DNA of 58,666 bases, from positions 1-58,666 of IMG/VR virus record IMGVR_UViG_3300028383_000267. One strand, given 5' to 3'. The DNA comes from a virus. Below, in pieces: positions 1-9,157 of the stretch (position 1 is its first letter; every line of letters begins with the position of its first letter). The notes beneath the pieces were generated by a model that made no database searches, was not told the origin of the DNA, and saw only the letters and a program-made list of their open reading frames with translations. The translations under genes were made by a program, and so were the position numbers.

Positions 1-1
1 T

Positions 2-349
2 AATCAAACTTATTCTAAAGTAGTAGACGATAGGTCTGTTAATAATATCGATCCAGCGAGAAATAGAATAGAAACTAGACACGTTTCTGGAACTAACTAC
101 ACTGATGTATTTGTTACTTGCTTGTTAGATTACGGTGAACCTGCAGATCAAGCAGCTTTTGACAACGCAACAGATCAAGCTGGTGCTTATATATTTGACG
201 AACTAGGTCTAAGAGCATTTTCTACCTCAGGCGAAGGTAGATTGTTAACACATGTTCTGTTTCATCCAGTGCAAAAGAGTTTGAATAGATTGATTCAAAT
301 TGATTACACAGTTCGCATACAGTCGCTGTCAGGGTTTAACGAGGTATAA
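2..349 (+). CDS. virion structural protein, C-terminal part (partial at window edge)
   Basis: The reading frame is open from base 2 to a TAA at 347-349, so this is the last ~115 residues of a gene that starts before the window; the TTG at 122 is internal. The visible part contains TNYTDVFVT, AYIFDELGLRAFS and LLTHVLFHPVQKS, followed by an IDYTVRIQ strand. It sits two bases before a fibre gene, which suggests a baseplate or fibre-associated structural protein. I do not recognise the family from this fragment and assign no T4 gene number. Confidence 0.6.
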   Translation, partial: NQTYSKVVDDRSVNNIDPARNRIETRHVSGTNYTDVFVTCLLDYGEPADQAAFDNATDQAGAYIFDELGLRAFSTSGEGRLLTHVLFHPVQKSLNRLIQIDYTVRIQSLSGFNEV

Positions 350-351
350 TA

Positions 352-2355
352 ATGGCATATTCAGTTCCTTTTACAGATAACCTAGAAAAAGGTTCTATCG
401 TGGTAGAAGATGGCACTCTAAATGAGCAAACCACAATTAAATTGCCTGGCAGAAATTACACTGGATATGGTAACGCAATTGCAGAAAATTTTTTACACCT
501 TCTAGAAAATTTTGCGAGCAGTAATCAACCTTCTAGAGCAATTGAAGGTCAGTTATGGTATGACACAACACAGGATAGCGAACAATTAAAACTGTATGAC
601 GGCACAAGCTGGATACCTGCAGGAAATGTTAATAGAAGCGCAATTGAACCAGACACAGCTCAGGAAGGAGACTTGTGGGCAAACACAGAAAACCAGCAGC
701 TCTATCTCAAAAGCGAAAACGAGTGGATATTGGTAGGACCTAATTTTTCCGATGGTCTTAGCACAGGAGCATCTCCTACTACAATAGTTGGCACAGACAA
801 TGAAGAATATTCTGTTGTGCTTATTGAAGTACAAGCTCAACCGGTCGCGATTATATCTACAGGAGAATTTACGCCAAAAACAGCAATATCTGGATTTACT
901 AGGATAAGGCCAGGTATTAATCTCACATCTCGAGACATAACCGGAGCAGGTAATACTAAGTTTATAGGAACGTCTGAGAAAGCCGAAGCACTTGTAGTAG
1001 GCAATGATACAATCGGAGCAGCAAATTTTTTGAGGGGGGACGTTCAGTCAAGGTCAAATTTTCCACTTATTATACAAAACAACGACGGAGTTTCAATCGG
1101 GACAGATTCTGCGCTTACTTTAGGAATAGACGGCCAGGCAGGACTTATTCAACATAATATTGATGGATCTAATATCGACATTAGAATGAGGGATCAAGGA
1201 ACTACGCGCACTGTAGTTAGAATTGATAGTTCCCAAAATGTTGGCATCAATAATCAAGCACCAGACGAAGCGCTAGATGTCAACGGTAATATTCAAACAA
1301 ATAGTGCAATATTTGTAGATGGTACAGAAAATTCAAACGAAATTAATGAAGGTTCGATTATAACCAGAGGAGGAGCTGGTATAGCTAAAAACCTCAATGT
1401 GGGTGGGAATTCTAGATTTGCTAATCTAAGCACTTTTGCAAACATAGTTCCAGACGGGCCTAATACTAGAAATATCGGCGTTCCTGAAGCGAGGTTTAAA
1501 AATATATATGCCACTACATTTGTAGGCACTTTAGAAGGCAATGTTCTAGGTACAGTGTCAGGCGCGTCGGGCGAAGCAGAAAGATTAACCAATACTACCA
1601 GTTTCCAAATTATAGGAGATGTTACCTCACAAAGTGTTACATTTAACGGTTCAGGCAATTTAACAAAAACCTTTGAAACCAGCATAAGCAATTCTTTTAT
1701 TGGCGACAAAGACAGAGTTCCTAGCTCTAATACAGATGATGAACTATTGATAAACAGAGTATCTGGCACTACTGGCTTGTTCAAAATTTCTGTAGATAAT
1801 TTACTGGATCGTGTACCTGAAAACCCTGCGGGAGTCATAATGCCTTATGCTGGTGATTCTGTTCCTGGGGGATGGTTATTATGTGATGGTTCAGAATACT
1901 CTCGGTCTACATACCAGCGTCTCTACGATGCAATAGGAGACAAGTTTGGAAGTGATGTTGAATCTGGTAATTTTAGAGTTCCTGATTTGAGAGGACGACT
2001 ACCTTTAGGTGCTGATAACATGGGAGGTAGCAGTGCTGACAGGGTAACGGCGGACTATGCAGACGGGGTAGGCCAGGCAGGCGGGTCTGATAAGGTTAAT
2101 ATAGAAGTTGAAAACCTACCAGACCACGAACATGATCTCAAAGGTGATTCAGGTGACCAATACTATGCAATTCGTGATGTTGCTGGCACACCAAACGATA
2201 AAGAGGCTATAACATATGATGCTCCCACAGGATTAGGAAACGGCCAAGCTTATCCTAGCAGCGGAGGTGTTGTTGATGGAGAAGGTAATCCTCTAGATAT
2301 TATGAATCCAACATTAACAATAAATTACATAATTTACACAGGCAGGGCAGCATAA
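352..2355 (+). CDS. tail fibre protein with C-terminal tail-collar domain
   Basis: A 667-residue fibre-like protein. Residues ~1-120 form a module shared with the next two genes: VVEDGT, GRNYTGYG, ENFLHLLENFA, EGQLWYDT, then EGDLWANT and QLYL. The middle is low-complexity beta-rich repeat sequence typical of fibre shafts (GNIQTNSAIFVDG, GGAGIAKNLNVGG). The C-terminus from ~500 matches the phage tail collar domain: PAGVIMPYAGDSVPGGWLLC, DGSEYSRSTYQRLYDAIG, then FRVPDLRGRLPLG. The start is ATG 3 bases after the preceding stop, so translation is probably coupled. Role inferred: distal or collar-bearing part of the adsorption apparatus. Confidence 0.88.
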   Translation: MAYSVPFTDNLEKGSIVVEDGTLNEQTTIKLPGRNYTGYGNAIAENFLHLLENFASSNQPSRAIEGQLWYDTTQDSEQLKLYDGTSWIPAGNVNRSAIEPDTAQEGDLWANTENQQLYLKSENEWILVGPNFSDGLSTGASPTTIVGTDNEEYSVVLIEVQAQPVAIISTGEFTPKTAISGFTRIRPGINLTSRDITGAGNTKFIGTSEKAEALVVGNDTIGAANFLRGDVQSRSNFPLIIQNNDGVSIGTDSALTLGIDGQAGLIQHNIDGSNIDIRMRDQGTTRTVVRIDSSQNVGINNQAPDEALDVNGNIQTNSAIFVDGTENSNEINEGSIITRGGAGIAKNLNVGGNSRFANLSTFANIVPDGPNTRNIGVPEARFKNIYATTFVGTLEGNVLGTVSGASGEAERLTNTTSFQIIGDVTSQSVTFNGSGNLTKTFETSISNSFIGDKDRVPSSNTDDELLINRVSGTTGLFKISVDNLLDRVPENPAGVIMPYAGDSVPGGWLLCDGSEYSRSTYQRLYDAIGDKFGSDVESGNFRVPDLRGRLPLGADNMGGSSADRVTADYADGVGQAGGSDKVNIEVENLPDHEHDLKGDSGDQYYAIRDVAGTPNDKEAITYDAPTGLGNGQAYPSSGGVVDGEGNPLDIMNPTLTINYIIYTGRAA

Positions 2356-2356
2356 G

Positions 2357-4243
2357 ATGAGCTATCGACTGAACAAAACCAACGGTGAACTAGTGCTAGA
2401 TCTAGCAGACGGTCAAATTGATAATACTAGTACAGACATAACTCTAGTAGGAAGAAATTTCAAGGGATTTGGCGAATTTATAAACGAAAATTTTATCAAA
2501 ATTGTTGAAAATTTTGCAAACCTTAATCCGCCCGACGCTCCTTTAGAAGGCCAGTTATGGTATGATACAAACCAAGCAAAGCTTAAAGTTTACAACGGTT
2601 CCGAGTTTAGACCAGCAGGCGCTCCGTTATTAACCCCAGATAGACCTCCTCTTGTAGGCGGCGATTTATGGATAGATAATCTCAACAGGCAACTGTATTT
2701 TTACGACGGAAATATAGATAACGAATTAACACTCGCAGGTCCTATTTACAGTGATTCACAAGGAAAAAGTGGATTTGAGGTAGAAACCACTATTGATATA
2801 TCTGAGCAACAAAGAACAGTTTTGAAGTTGTTTATAGGAGGAGACCTTGTTGCAGTTATTACAGATGCTGAGTTTAGATTATCTGGTAATAACAAAGTTC
2901 AAGGTTATCCCGATGATCCTAACGATTCTATAAATCCTCCAAGACAGTTGTTTGAAAATGGAGTAAATCTAGTAGATGCAAATTTCCGTTTTAGAGGCAC
3001 TGCAAACTCTGCTAGAGCTCTTGTTGATGCAGAAGGAAACGAAAGAACAACGGCAAACTTTTTGCCAGCTGACGAGAACGGTGAAACAACCGGTAGTTTA
3101 TTTGTAAAAAATGCCAATGGTGTCTCTATTGGCGTCAATGATATTAATTATGCTAGTTTTAAACTTATAGGTACAACAGCAGCAATAGAAACGCAGCAAT
3201 CTAATACGGATCTTACACTGCGTACAAGGATAGGCAACCGAGATCTTAATGCTGTTTATATTGACGCAGATGAGGCAAGAGTGGGTATTTTTGATACTAC
3301 ACCGGATTATACTCTAGACATAGATGGTGATTTGCGTGCTACCGGCAATGCTATTATTGACGGAAATCTTACTGTAAACGGGGAAGCAACATACATTAAT
3401 GTAAACACATTATCTGTGCTAGATAAAAACATAGAGTTAGGATTACTAGACGATAGCACAGAAGGCAATGACAATGATGTAGATAACGCAGGCATAATTG
3501 TAACATCTTCAGACGGAAGTAAAGATTTTGTTTGGAAAAGAGATACAAATTCATTCTCCTCAAATGTGAATATTGATTTACTACAAGGAAAAGAATATAA
3601 AATCAACGGGCAAACAGTTCTAAGTTTTAACCGTCTGCCTACAGTGAGTTCTGCAAACAATCTGTCTAGTATAGGAACATTGGTTAAGCTGAATGTGGAT
3701 GATATTGAAATAGATGGCAATGTAATATCCTCCAGTACAAACACAGATATATCATTTGACCCAGGCCGCAATATATCCGTTTCTAATAGTTTAATTAAGC
3801 TGGTAAATGATCCTGATGACGAAAAAGATGCTGCTAACAAAAGATGGGTAGAAGAACAAATTAATTCTATTGATGTGGGGTTTGCTTTGGATATTACCGG
3901 CTTGGACAACCCGACACTTAATGACCCTTTTGAATCTGTAAAGGAAATACTAGAGGAAATTCACCCTTCGGAAAATAAAACAAACGGAACTAGAGCAAGA
4001 ATTCATTGTACTTCGACAAACAACCTTACAGTTACGGGCATTAATGTTGACGATGCAAAAAGTTTGACAACGGTTGATGTCCTAGGAGCAGACTCACAGC
4101 AAACAGAAGAATCTGTAGTTCAAGATATAACTTTTGTAGATGTATCTGGATCTATATCCTCACAACCCACAAGGCAACTAATGGAATTTACGATTCGAAA
4201 CGGTGAGTGGGACCATGATTCTACTACTACTCTCAATTTGTAA
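2357..4243 (+). CDS. tail fibre/virion structural protein, paralogue of the flanking fibres
   Basis: 628 residues. The N-terminal ~110 residues repeat the module of the gene before it (LVGRNFKGFGEF, NENFIKIVENFA, EGQLWYDT, KLKVYNGSEFRPAG, GGDLWIDN, QLYFYDG). Residues ~330-420 read NLTVNGEATYINVNTLSVLD and KNIELGLLDD, a shaft motif I associate with marine myovirus fibres. There is no collar domain; the C-terminus is a different beta-rich segment. ATG follows the previous stop directly (TAAGATG). The three fibres share the attachment module but differ at the C-terminus, as expected for proteins docking at one site and ending in different tips. Confidence 0.85.
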   Translation: MSYRLNKTNGELVLDLADGQIDNTSTDITLVGRNFKGFGEFINENFIKIVENFANLNPPDAPLEGQLWYDTNQAKLKVYNGSEFRPAGAPLLTPDRPPLVGGDLWIDNLNRQLYFYDGNIDNELTLAGPIYSDSQGKSGFEVETTIDISEQQRTVLKLFIGGDLVAVITDAEFRLSGNNKVQGYPDDPNDSINPPRQLFENGVNLVDANFRFRGTANSARALVDAEGNERTTANFLPADENGETTGSLFVKNANGVSIGVNDINYASFKLIGTTAAIETQQSNTDLTLRTRIGNRDLNAVYIDADEARVGIFDTTPDYTLDIDGDLRATGNAIIDGNLTVNGEATYINVNTLSVLDKNIELGLLDDSTEGNDNDVDNAGIIVTSSDGSKDFVWKRDTNSFSSNVNIDLLQGKEYKINGQTVLSFNRLPTVSSANNLSSIGTLVKLNVDDIEIDGNVISSSTNTDISFDPGRNISVSNSLIKLVNDPDDEKDAANKRWVEEQINSIDVGFALDITGLDNPTLNDPFESVKEILEEIHPSENKTNGTRARIHCTSTNNLTVTGINVDDAKSLTTVDVLGADSQQTEESVVQDITFVDVSGSISSQPTRQLMEFTIRNGEWDHDSTTTLNL

Positions 4244-4252
4244 CCGCATATC

Positions 4253-4260
4253 GATAAATA
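4253..4260 (+). promoter_or_regulatory. late promoter motif GATAAATA
   Basis: GATAAATA matches the T4-like late promoter consensus (TATAAATA; NATAAATA in marine relatives). It lies in the 41-base gap between two fibre genes, 24 bases before the ATG at 4285, with GAAGGGG as ribosome site downstream. Confidence 0.65.
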
Positions 4261-4284
4261 CTCTTATAGAAGGGGTATGAAATA

Positions 4285-5763
4285 ATGGCTTACACTATCA
4301 ATCGATACGACGGCAGCACACTTACCGTTGTTGAAGACGGTACTATCGATCAAAACACAGATCTAAAACTAGTTGGCAGGAATTATGCCGGTTACGGTGA
4401 AATACAGAATGAAAATTTTGTATTCCTGTTAGAAAACTTTGCAAACCAAAATCCGCCTCCTAAACCTGTCAGCGGCCAATTATGGTTCGACTCTAGCGCA
4501 TCCAAATTAAAATTCTACGATGGAGGGCAATTTAGATCTACCGGCGGCGCAGAAACAAACACCGATCAACCTTCCGGGCTCACAGAAGGTGATTTTTGGT
4601 GGGACACTTCAAACGAACAGTTGTATGCATTTAACGGCACAGACTTTATTTTGATCGGACCGCAGGATGCCGGTGAAGGCATCACGCAGATGCAGAGTCG
4701 AACAGTAATAGACACTAATGGTGTAGCCCATTCTGTGATTGTATCGATTCTCAATGATGAAGTCGTTCATATTATATCAAATGAAGAATTTTTCATACAA
4801 CAGACTTCAGAAAATGCAATTTCTGGATTTGACATTGTAAAGAAAGGTGTGACACTAGTTAACACTCAAAATGCTACTGGCGGTGTTACAACAACTGATC
4901 ATCTTTTTTGGGGCACCGTGTCTAATGCTTTGCAATTAGGCGGTGTTGACGCAGACGATTTTGTTAAACAAGGTGATGCTGGATTTAACTCTTTGGTATC
5001 ATTCTCGGATTTTGGTTTAGCAGTTGGCAATTCTAATGATCTAAAGGTTACTATAGAAAACGGCGACGAAGCAGCTATTTCAAACGAAGTCGGTGGAGTC
5101 ATAAAATTTAAAGCAACCGATCAATCAGGCACTTTAAAAGACACACTGCGCATTCGCGCCAACAGCGTTCTACCAGGTAAAACAGGCGGCGTAAAAGAAG
5201 CTGTTGCTATTGGCGCAATGGACGATACTTTTGAAGATGTTTATGCAGATAATTTTTGGGGAGTAAGTGAGCAAGCAAACAGTCTGTTAGTAGGCGGAAA
5301 CAAACGATTCGGTGATGTTCAGGCTACTTCAAATTCTGTAGCGGTTAGAGACAGTTCAGGAGATTTGAGAGTAAATCTTCTCAGAGGAACAGCACTAGCT
5401 GCTAGATATGCAGATTTGGCGGAAATTTATTCAACAGATCGAAAGTATCCTGTAGGAACAGTGCTTACTATATGTGTCCATGAAGGCCACGAAGCAGAGC
5501 AGGCTGAAGAGAACGATATTCCGATTGGTGTAGTTTCTCTAAAACCAGCATACATAATGAATTCAGAAGCAGAAGGGCAGCCTGTGGCCCTTACAGGCAG
5601 AACACCAGTAAGAATTACAGGAGCTGTGCAAAAAGGAGATGCTATTAGTGTAGCAGATAACGGTACAGCAGTAGCAAACGGATCAGGCGCCAGAGTAGGA
5701 ATCGCACTAGAATCTAGCAGTATTGTGGAAGAAAAGCTAGTCGAATGTTTTATCAAGACATAA
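4285..5763 (+). CDS. tail fibre/virion structural protein with C-terminal chaperone-like or cleavage-like domain
   Basis: 492 residues. It is the third copy of the shared N-terminal module (VVEDGTIDQNTDLKLVGRNY, GEIQNENFVFLLENFA, SGQLWFDS, KLKFYDG, EGDFWWDT, QLYAFNG). The C-terminal ~125 residues differ from the other two: AARYADLAEIYSTDRKYPVG, IGVVSLKPAYIMN, ALTGRTPVRITGAVQKGD. This resembles C-terminal regions of phage fibre proteins that assist folding or are cleaved, but I see no motif that settles it. It is preceded by its own late promoter motif and ends in a TAA embedded in the next one. Confidence 0.82.
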   Translation: MAYTINRYDGSTLTVVEDGTIDQNTDLKLVGRNYAGYGEIQNENFVFLLENFANQNPPPKPVSGQLWFDSSASKLKFYDGGQFRSTGGAETNTDQPSGLTEGDFWWDTSNEQLYAFNGTDFILIGPQDAGEGITQMQSRTVIDTNGVAHSVIVSILNDEVVHIISNEEFFIQQTSENAISGFDIVKKGVTLVNTQNATGGVTTTDHLFWGTVSNALQLGGVDADDFVKQGDAGFNSLVSFSDFGLAVGNSNDLKVTIENGDEAAISNEVGGVIKFKATDQSGTLKDTLRIRANSVLPGKTGGVKEAVAIGAMDDTFEDVYADNFWGVSEQANSLLVGGNKRFGDVQATSNSVAVRDSSGDLRVNLLRGTALAARYADLAEIYSTDRKYPVGTVLTICVHEGHEAEQAEENDIPIGVVSLKPAYIMNSEAEGQPVALTGRTPVRITGAVQKGDAISVADNGTAVANGSGARVGIALESSSIVEEKLVECFIKT

Positions 5764-5766
5764 ATA
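5759..5766 (+). promoter_or_regulatory. late promoter motif CATAAATA with conserved downstream sequence
   Basis: CATAAATA overlaps the stop codon of the preceding fibre gene and lies 25 bases before the ATG at 5792. The 26 bases from 5760 to 5785 match 24 of 26 bases of the leader at 52013-52038 on the minus strand, so the element extends beyond the late -10 motif. Confidence 0.68.
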
Positions 5767-5791
5767 AGTGCGTACTTAATGGAAAATAAAT

Positions 5792-6805
5792 ATGTCAATT
5801 AATTCTGGTGATAGAATAATCGCTGCCGACTATAATACTCTCCAAAGTAGAGTAGAACAAATCCTAGGCACTGGCTCCCAATCTTTCGGCTACGGACAAC
5901 AGGTAGAAAGCTCACAGGTAAGCGGACCATCTGAAACTGGAGCAACAGATGCTAGCGATGTTACTGCAGAAGAGTTAAACAATCTTCGAAGCGATATAGG
6001 CAGGATATATACTCATCAAACAGGATTGTCAAATCCTGTCGAAGAATTTGTTTCTACAGATGTAATTGGTGCTGACCAAACAGCTAAAGAAGTTACAGTA
6101 GACGACGATAATAATTATTCCTATAATGATATAGATGAAACAAAAGGATTTAATAATTTAGTTGAAATTGTAAATGAGCTAGAATCAGACTCAAATCGTT
6201 TTAACATTAATCCTAATCAACAAGGAATAGTATTTCTCTCGTCTGACAGACGCACTCTTAGCTGGAATGGAAATATTCAATCAGAATTTCAACTTTCTTT
6301 TTCTGACTCTGACCAAAGAAGATATTTCTTTAATGCAGGCGGCCAAATTAGAATTAACGGTACGGTTACAAATGCGTCTACCCAAAGAGGCACATTCTGG
6401 AACGATCTAATAGAAAATCCTGGTGAGATACAATTCGGATATAATTATACTCAAAATACTGGCAGCAGTAATGGAGTATCATTTCCAGGTGGTAAAAAAG
6501 GTAATGCAGACTTAACCTCTTTATATCAAACTATCTTTAGAAAAGATGCAAGTTCTGGATTATATTCGGACAGCTACTGGGAGATTCAAGCAAAAGAAAT
6601 TTCAGATAGCAAAATCAGTTTCCGCGTTATTCTAGTAAACGACGGACCTGAAAGTGACACTGACTCTGGAGTTTCTGGTGCAATATCAGGCGGGGTCAAA
6701 GAATCTGTCGAAGCTGACATTGAATTTGACTATGATGCCAGAAGAGCCGATGGCACGGTTGTTACAGAATTTCCAAATATACAAATCTCAGACAGATTCG
6801 AATAG
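5792..6805 (+). CDS. virion structural protein, tandem paralogue 1
   Basis: 337 residues, closely related along its length to the next gene. Shared blocks are ITAEEYNSLQSR-type starts (here IIAADYNTLQSRVEQILGTG), LNNLRSDIG, KGFNNLVEIVNELES, RRYFFNAGGQIRING, TQRGTFWNDLIENPGE, FRKDASSGLYSDSYW and RVILVNDGPESDTDSGV. No enzymatic motif is visible. Its place among fibre genes and its own late promoter motif indicate a virion protein; exact role unknown. Similar proteins are, to my knowledge, common and uncharacterised in marine T4-like phages. Confidence 0.75.
   Translation: MSINSGDRIIAADYNTLQSRVEQILGTGSQSFGYGQQVESSQVSGPSETGATDASDVTAEELNNLRSDIGRIYTHQTGLSNPVEEFVSTDVIGADQTAKEVTVDDDNNYSYNDIDETKGFNNLVEIVNELESDSNRFNINPNQQGIVFLSSDRRTLSWNGNIQSEFQLSFSDSDQRRYFFNAGGQIRINGTVTNASTQRGTFWNDLIENPGEIQFGYNYTQNTGSSNGVSFPGGKKGNADLTSLYQTIFRKDASSGLYSDSYWEIQAKEISDSKISFRVILVNDGPESDTDSGVSGAISGGVKESVEADIEFDYDARRADGTVVTEFPNIQISDRFE
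6383..6420 (+). repeat. 38-bp exact repeat, copy 1
   Basis: These 38 bases encode QRGTFWNDLIENP and are identical to 7454-7491 in the neighbouring paralogue, although the genes differ clearly elsewhere. This suggests local gene conversion or strong constraint. Confidence 0.85.
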
Positions 6806-6836
6806 CCACTTTGAAACGTCCGCACGCTACACCGCC

Positions 6837-6844
6837 AATAAATA
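6837..6844 (+). promoter_or_regulatory. late promoter motif AATAAATA
   Basis: AATAAATA lies 24 bases before the ATG at 6869, the same spacing as the motifs before 4285 and 5792. Confidence 0.62.
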
Positions 6845-6868
6845 GCTTAGTATTGGATGTTCTAATAA

Positions 6869-7867
6869 ATGGCAGTTAATTCAACACAATCTATTACCGC
6901 AGAAGAATATAACAGTCTGCAGTCTAGAATTTCTCAGATACTAGGCACCGGCTCGGATAACGAAGGCTATGGACAGACAGTATTATCTTCACAAGTTCAA
7001 TCAATAACCGACTTGTCGGCAGTTGACGGCGACTCCGTTTTGTCAACTCAGCTTAACAATCTTCGCGACGATTTTAATACTGTGGTTGAACATCAAACAG
7101 GGTCGCCTACTGATATATCCAGTTTTTCTGTAGGAGACATTGTAGGTGCAGACCAGTCAGGGACTGATATAGAGTACGACCAAGACGGAAATATTACTTT
7201 TGTAAACGAAGACGATTCAAAAGGATTTAACGATTTTATTTCTCTCATCAGTGATTTAGAAAGTAACAGATTCGACATCGCACAAAACCAACAAGACATC
7301 TCTACTTTGGTTTCGTTAAGTAGAAGTGACTCCTGGAACGGAACCATAAGTGCAACTGTTTTAGTAGAATTTGTCTCTGAAGACGACCTTAGATATTTCT
7401 TTAATGCAGGCGGCCAAATAAGATTTGTAGGGGATGTTACAAATGTTTCAACTCAAAGAGGCACATTCTGGAACGATCTAATAGAAAATCCCGGCGAGGT
7501 ACAGTTCGATGCCGAAAAAACCAATAATACAGGAAGCGATAGCGGTGTTTCCTTATTTATGGTTGGAAATTATGATTTGACTTCGTCTTATCAAAACATA
7601 TTTAGAAAAGATGCCAATGCTGGACTCTATAGTGACAGTTTTTGGCGCATAGAAGCTAGAGAAGAATCTACAAAATCTATTAGTTTCCGTATAATTCTTG
7701 TTAATGACGGTCCTGAAAGCGACACTGATTTCGGAGTACCCGGCGGGGTCGACGGAGGAATACAAGAATCTGTTCAAGCGGACATAGAGTTTGAAATATC
7801 TACTCGTCGTGCAAACGGCGTAGTAACTGTTGCTAACCCTGATATTACTATCACTAACTCTTTTTAA
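6869..7867 (+). CDS. virion structural protein, tandem paralogue 2
   Basis: 332 residues, duplicate of the preceding gene: SITAEEYNSLQSRISQILGT, LNNLRDDFN, DDSKGFNDFISLISDLES, LRYFFNAGGQIRF, TQRGTFWNDLIENPGE, FRKDANAGLYSDSFW, RIILVNDGPESDTDFGV. The central and C-terminal blocks are better conserved between the copies than the region around residues 100-170. It has its own late promoter motif. No enzyme motif; structural role inferred from position. Confidence 0.75.
   Translation: MAVNSTQSITAEEYNSLQSRISQILGTGSDNEGYGQTVLSSQVQSITDLSAVDGDSVLSTQLNNLRDDFNTVVEHQTGSPTDISSFSVGDIVGADQSGTDIEYDQDGNITFVNEDDSKGFNDFISLISDLESNRFDIAQNQQDISTLVSLSRSDSWNGTISATVLVEFVSEDDLRYFFNAGGQIRFVGDVTNVSTQRGTFWNDLIENPGEVQFDAEKTNNTGSDSGVSLFMVGNYDLTSSYQNIFRKDANAGLYSDSFWRIEAREESTKSISFRIILVNDGPESDTDFGVPGGVDGGIQESVQADIEFEISTRRANGVVTVANPDITITNSF
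7454..7491 (+). repeat. 38-bp exact repeat, copy 2
   Basis: Identical to 6383-6420 in the preceding paralogue and in the same reading frame. Confidence 0.85.
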
Positions 7868-7870
7868 AAT

Positions 7871-7899
7871 TTGACATTCGTCGGTTTTTCACTTATAAT
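7871..7899 (+). promoter_or_regulatory. consensus sigma-70-type promoter
   Basis: TTGACA (7871-7876) and TATAAT (7894-7899) are separated by exactly 17 bases: a perfect vegetative promoter, in contrast to the late motifs just upstream. It is followed by AAGGAGG at 7909-7915, five bases before the ATG at 7921. It would start transcription of the long plus-strand accessory series. Confidence 0.85.
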
Positions 7900-7920
7900 T
7901 AATATAATAAGGAGGACCTA

Positions 7921-8280
7921 ATGGACGAACGACTAGAAAAAGCTCTTGATTTTTCGAACTACATGGTAACTCTAAATAATCAAAAAAGAATTTTGAAAGA
8001 GAAATTTAGAGAATCTGTAGTGCATTATCATAGAGGCGGTCAGTTTACAGTAACAAAACAGCTTGTTACATTTGTAAATCTACTGGTAGACAAAGATAAC
8101 ACAGAAAACGTTGTATTAATTGACGACAATGAAACACCTATCATGGTAGAAGATTTGGAAAATTTTCTAGATGATATATTAGATATCTACTTTTCCGCAG
8201 CAAATGTGTTTCACACAGAATATCAAAAGCTAACGAAAAACAGATCCACAGAAAAATTAGTAGAGTATGAACAAGACTAA
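7921..8280 (+). CDS. conserved phage protein of unknown function
   Basis: 119 residues, acidic C-terminus, no recognised motif. It contains NQKRILKEKFRESVVHYHRG and FTVTKQLVTFVNLLVD, with predicted helices and no membrane segment or signal peptide. It is first in the transcript from the strong promoter at 7871-7899 and has the best ribosome site of the region (AAGGAGG), so it is probably abundantly made. Its end overlaps the next start by 14 bases. Confidence 0.65.
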   Translation: MDERLEKALDFSNYMVTLNNQKRILKEKFRESVVHYHRGGQFTVTKQLVTFVNLLVDKDNTENVVLIDDNETPIMVEDLENFLDDILDIYFSAANVFHTEYQKLTKNRSTEKLVEYEQD

Positions 8281-9157
8281 AGGTATTTTGGTTTTTGCAA
8301 GAAACAATTCTCAAATAGATTACATAAAACAGGCATATTTTCTTGCAAAAAGAGCTCGAAGCTATCTCGATCTCCCTACAACAGTAGTAACTGACAGTGA
8401 GGATTTTCTAAAAAATCAATACCCTGACTGGGACTCTGTGTTCGACGGAATTGTTTCTATTGTGTGGGAAGAGGATAAGCTAGTTGGCAGCGCAGTTCTT
8501 TCACCTAGAGAAAACAAAAATCTAAAAAAGTTTCATGATGGTTCGCTAGTAAGCAAGCAGCTTGCCTGGAAAAACGAAGCTCGGGTGCTCGCATATGAAG
8601 CCTCTCCTTACGACGAAACGCTGGTTCTTGATACAGATGTTATAGTTTGCAACGACGAGTGGTTAAAATGTTTTGAACAACAGCATGATCTTCTCCTTTA
8701 TAAACACTCAACAGAGCTGATAGACATAGATAGGGGCGATGATCTCGAAAGAATTTCTGATACATCAGTGGATTTTTATTGGGCAACCTGTGTTTTCTTT
8801 AGGAAAACAGAAACAAATAAAATTTTCTTTGGTTTAGTGCAGCATATACAGGAAAATTGGTCACACTATAACAATATCTTTCAGATAAATTCTCCTTATT
8901 ACCGCAATGATTACGCTTTTTCGATTGCCGTACACATAATGAACGGCTATCAAACAGGTGATTTTGCAAAACCTATGCCAGGAACGTTGTATTTTGCTTC
9001 AGATAGATCCGTTTTGTGGCAGATTCAAGGAGAATCACTGTTTGTATTGCTAGAAAAACCACTTTATGATGGAGAATACACGCCTTTGAAAGTAAAAAAT
9101 TGCAATTTACACTTTATGAACAAGTTTAGTTTGAACAGGTGTATCGATGAGCTCTAG
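8267..9157 (+). CDS. glycosyltransferase-like protein (GT-A type)
   Basis: 296 residues. YDETLVLDTDVIV at ~118-130 carries the DxD motif of GT-A glycosyltransferases, preceded by KQLAWKNEARVLAYEASPYD, the pattern of family-8-like or phage GT proteins in which the donor-sugar site follows a helix. The N-terminus (GILVFARNNSQIDYIKQAYF) fits a nucleotide-binding Rossmann start. The donor and acceptor cannot be read. It overlaps the genes on both sides and is the first of two related GT-like genes. Confidence 0.65.
   Translation: MNKTKGILVFARNNSQIDYIKQAYFLAKRARSYLDLPTTVVTDSEDFLKNQYPDWDSVFDGIVSIVWEEDKLVGSAVLSPRENKNLKKFHDGSLVSKQLAWKNEARVLAYEASPYDETLVLDTDVIVCNDEWLKCFEQQHDLLLYKHSTELIDIDRGDDLERISDTSVDFYWATCVFFRKTETNKIFFGLVQHIQENWSHYNNIFQINSPYYRNDYAFSIAVHIMNGYQTGDFAKPMPGTLYFASDRSVLWQIQGESLFVLLEKPLYDGEYTPLKVKNCNLHFMNKFSLNRCIDEL

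Noticed and set aside
1293-1838. 181-codon minus-strand frame inside the first fibre gene
   Set aside because: Antisense to a gene with clear collar and shared modules; no ribosome site or motif.
6654-6845. 63-codon plus-strand frame overlapping the end of the structural gene at 5792
   Set aside because: Out of frame with a conserved paralogue and covers the late promoter motif at 6837; no supporting motif.
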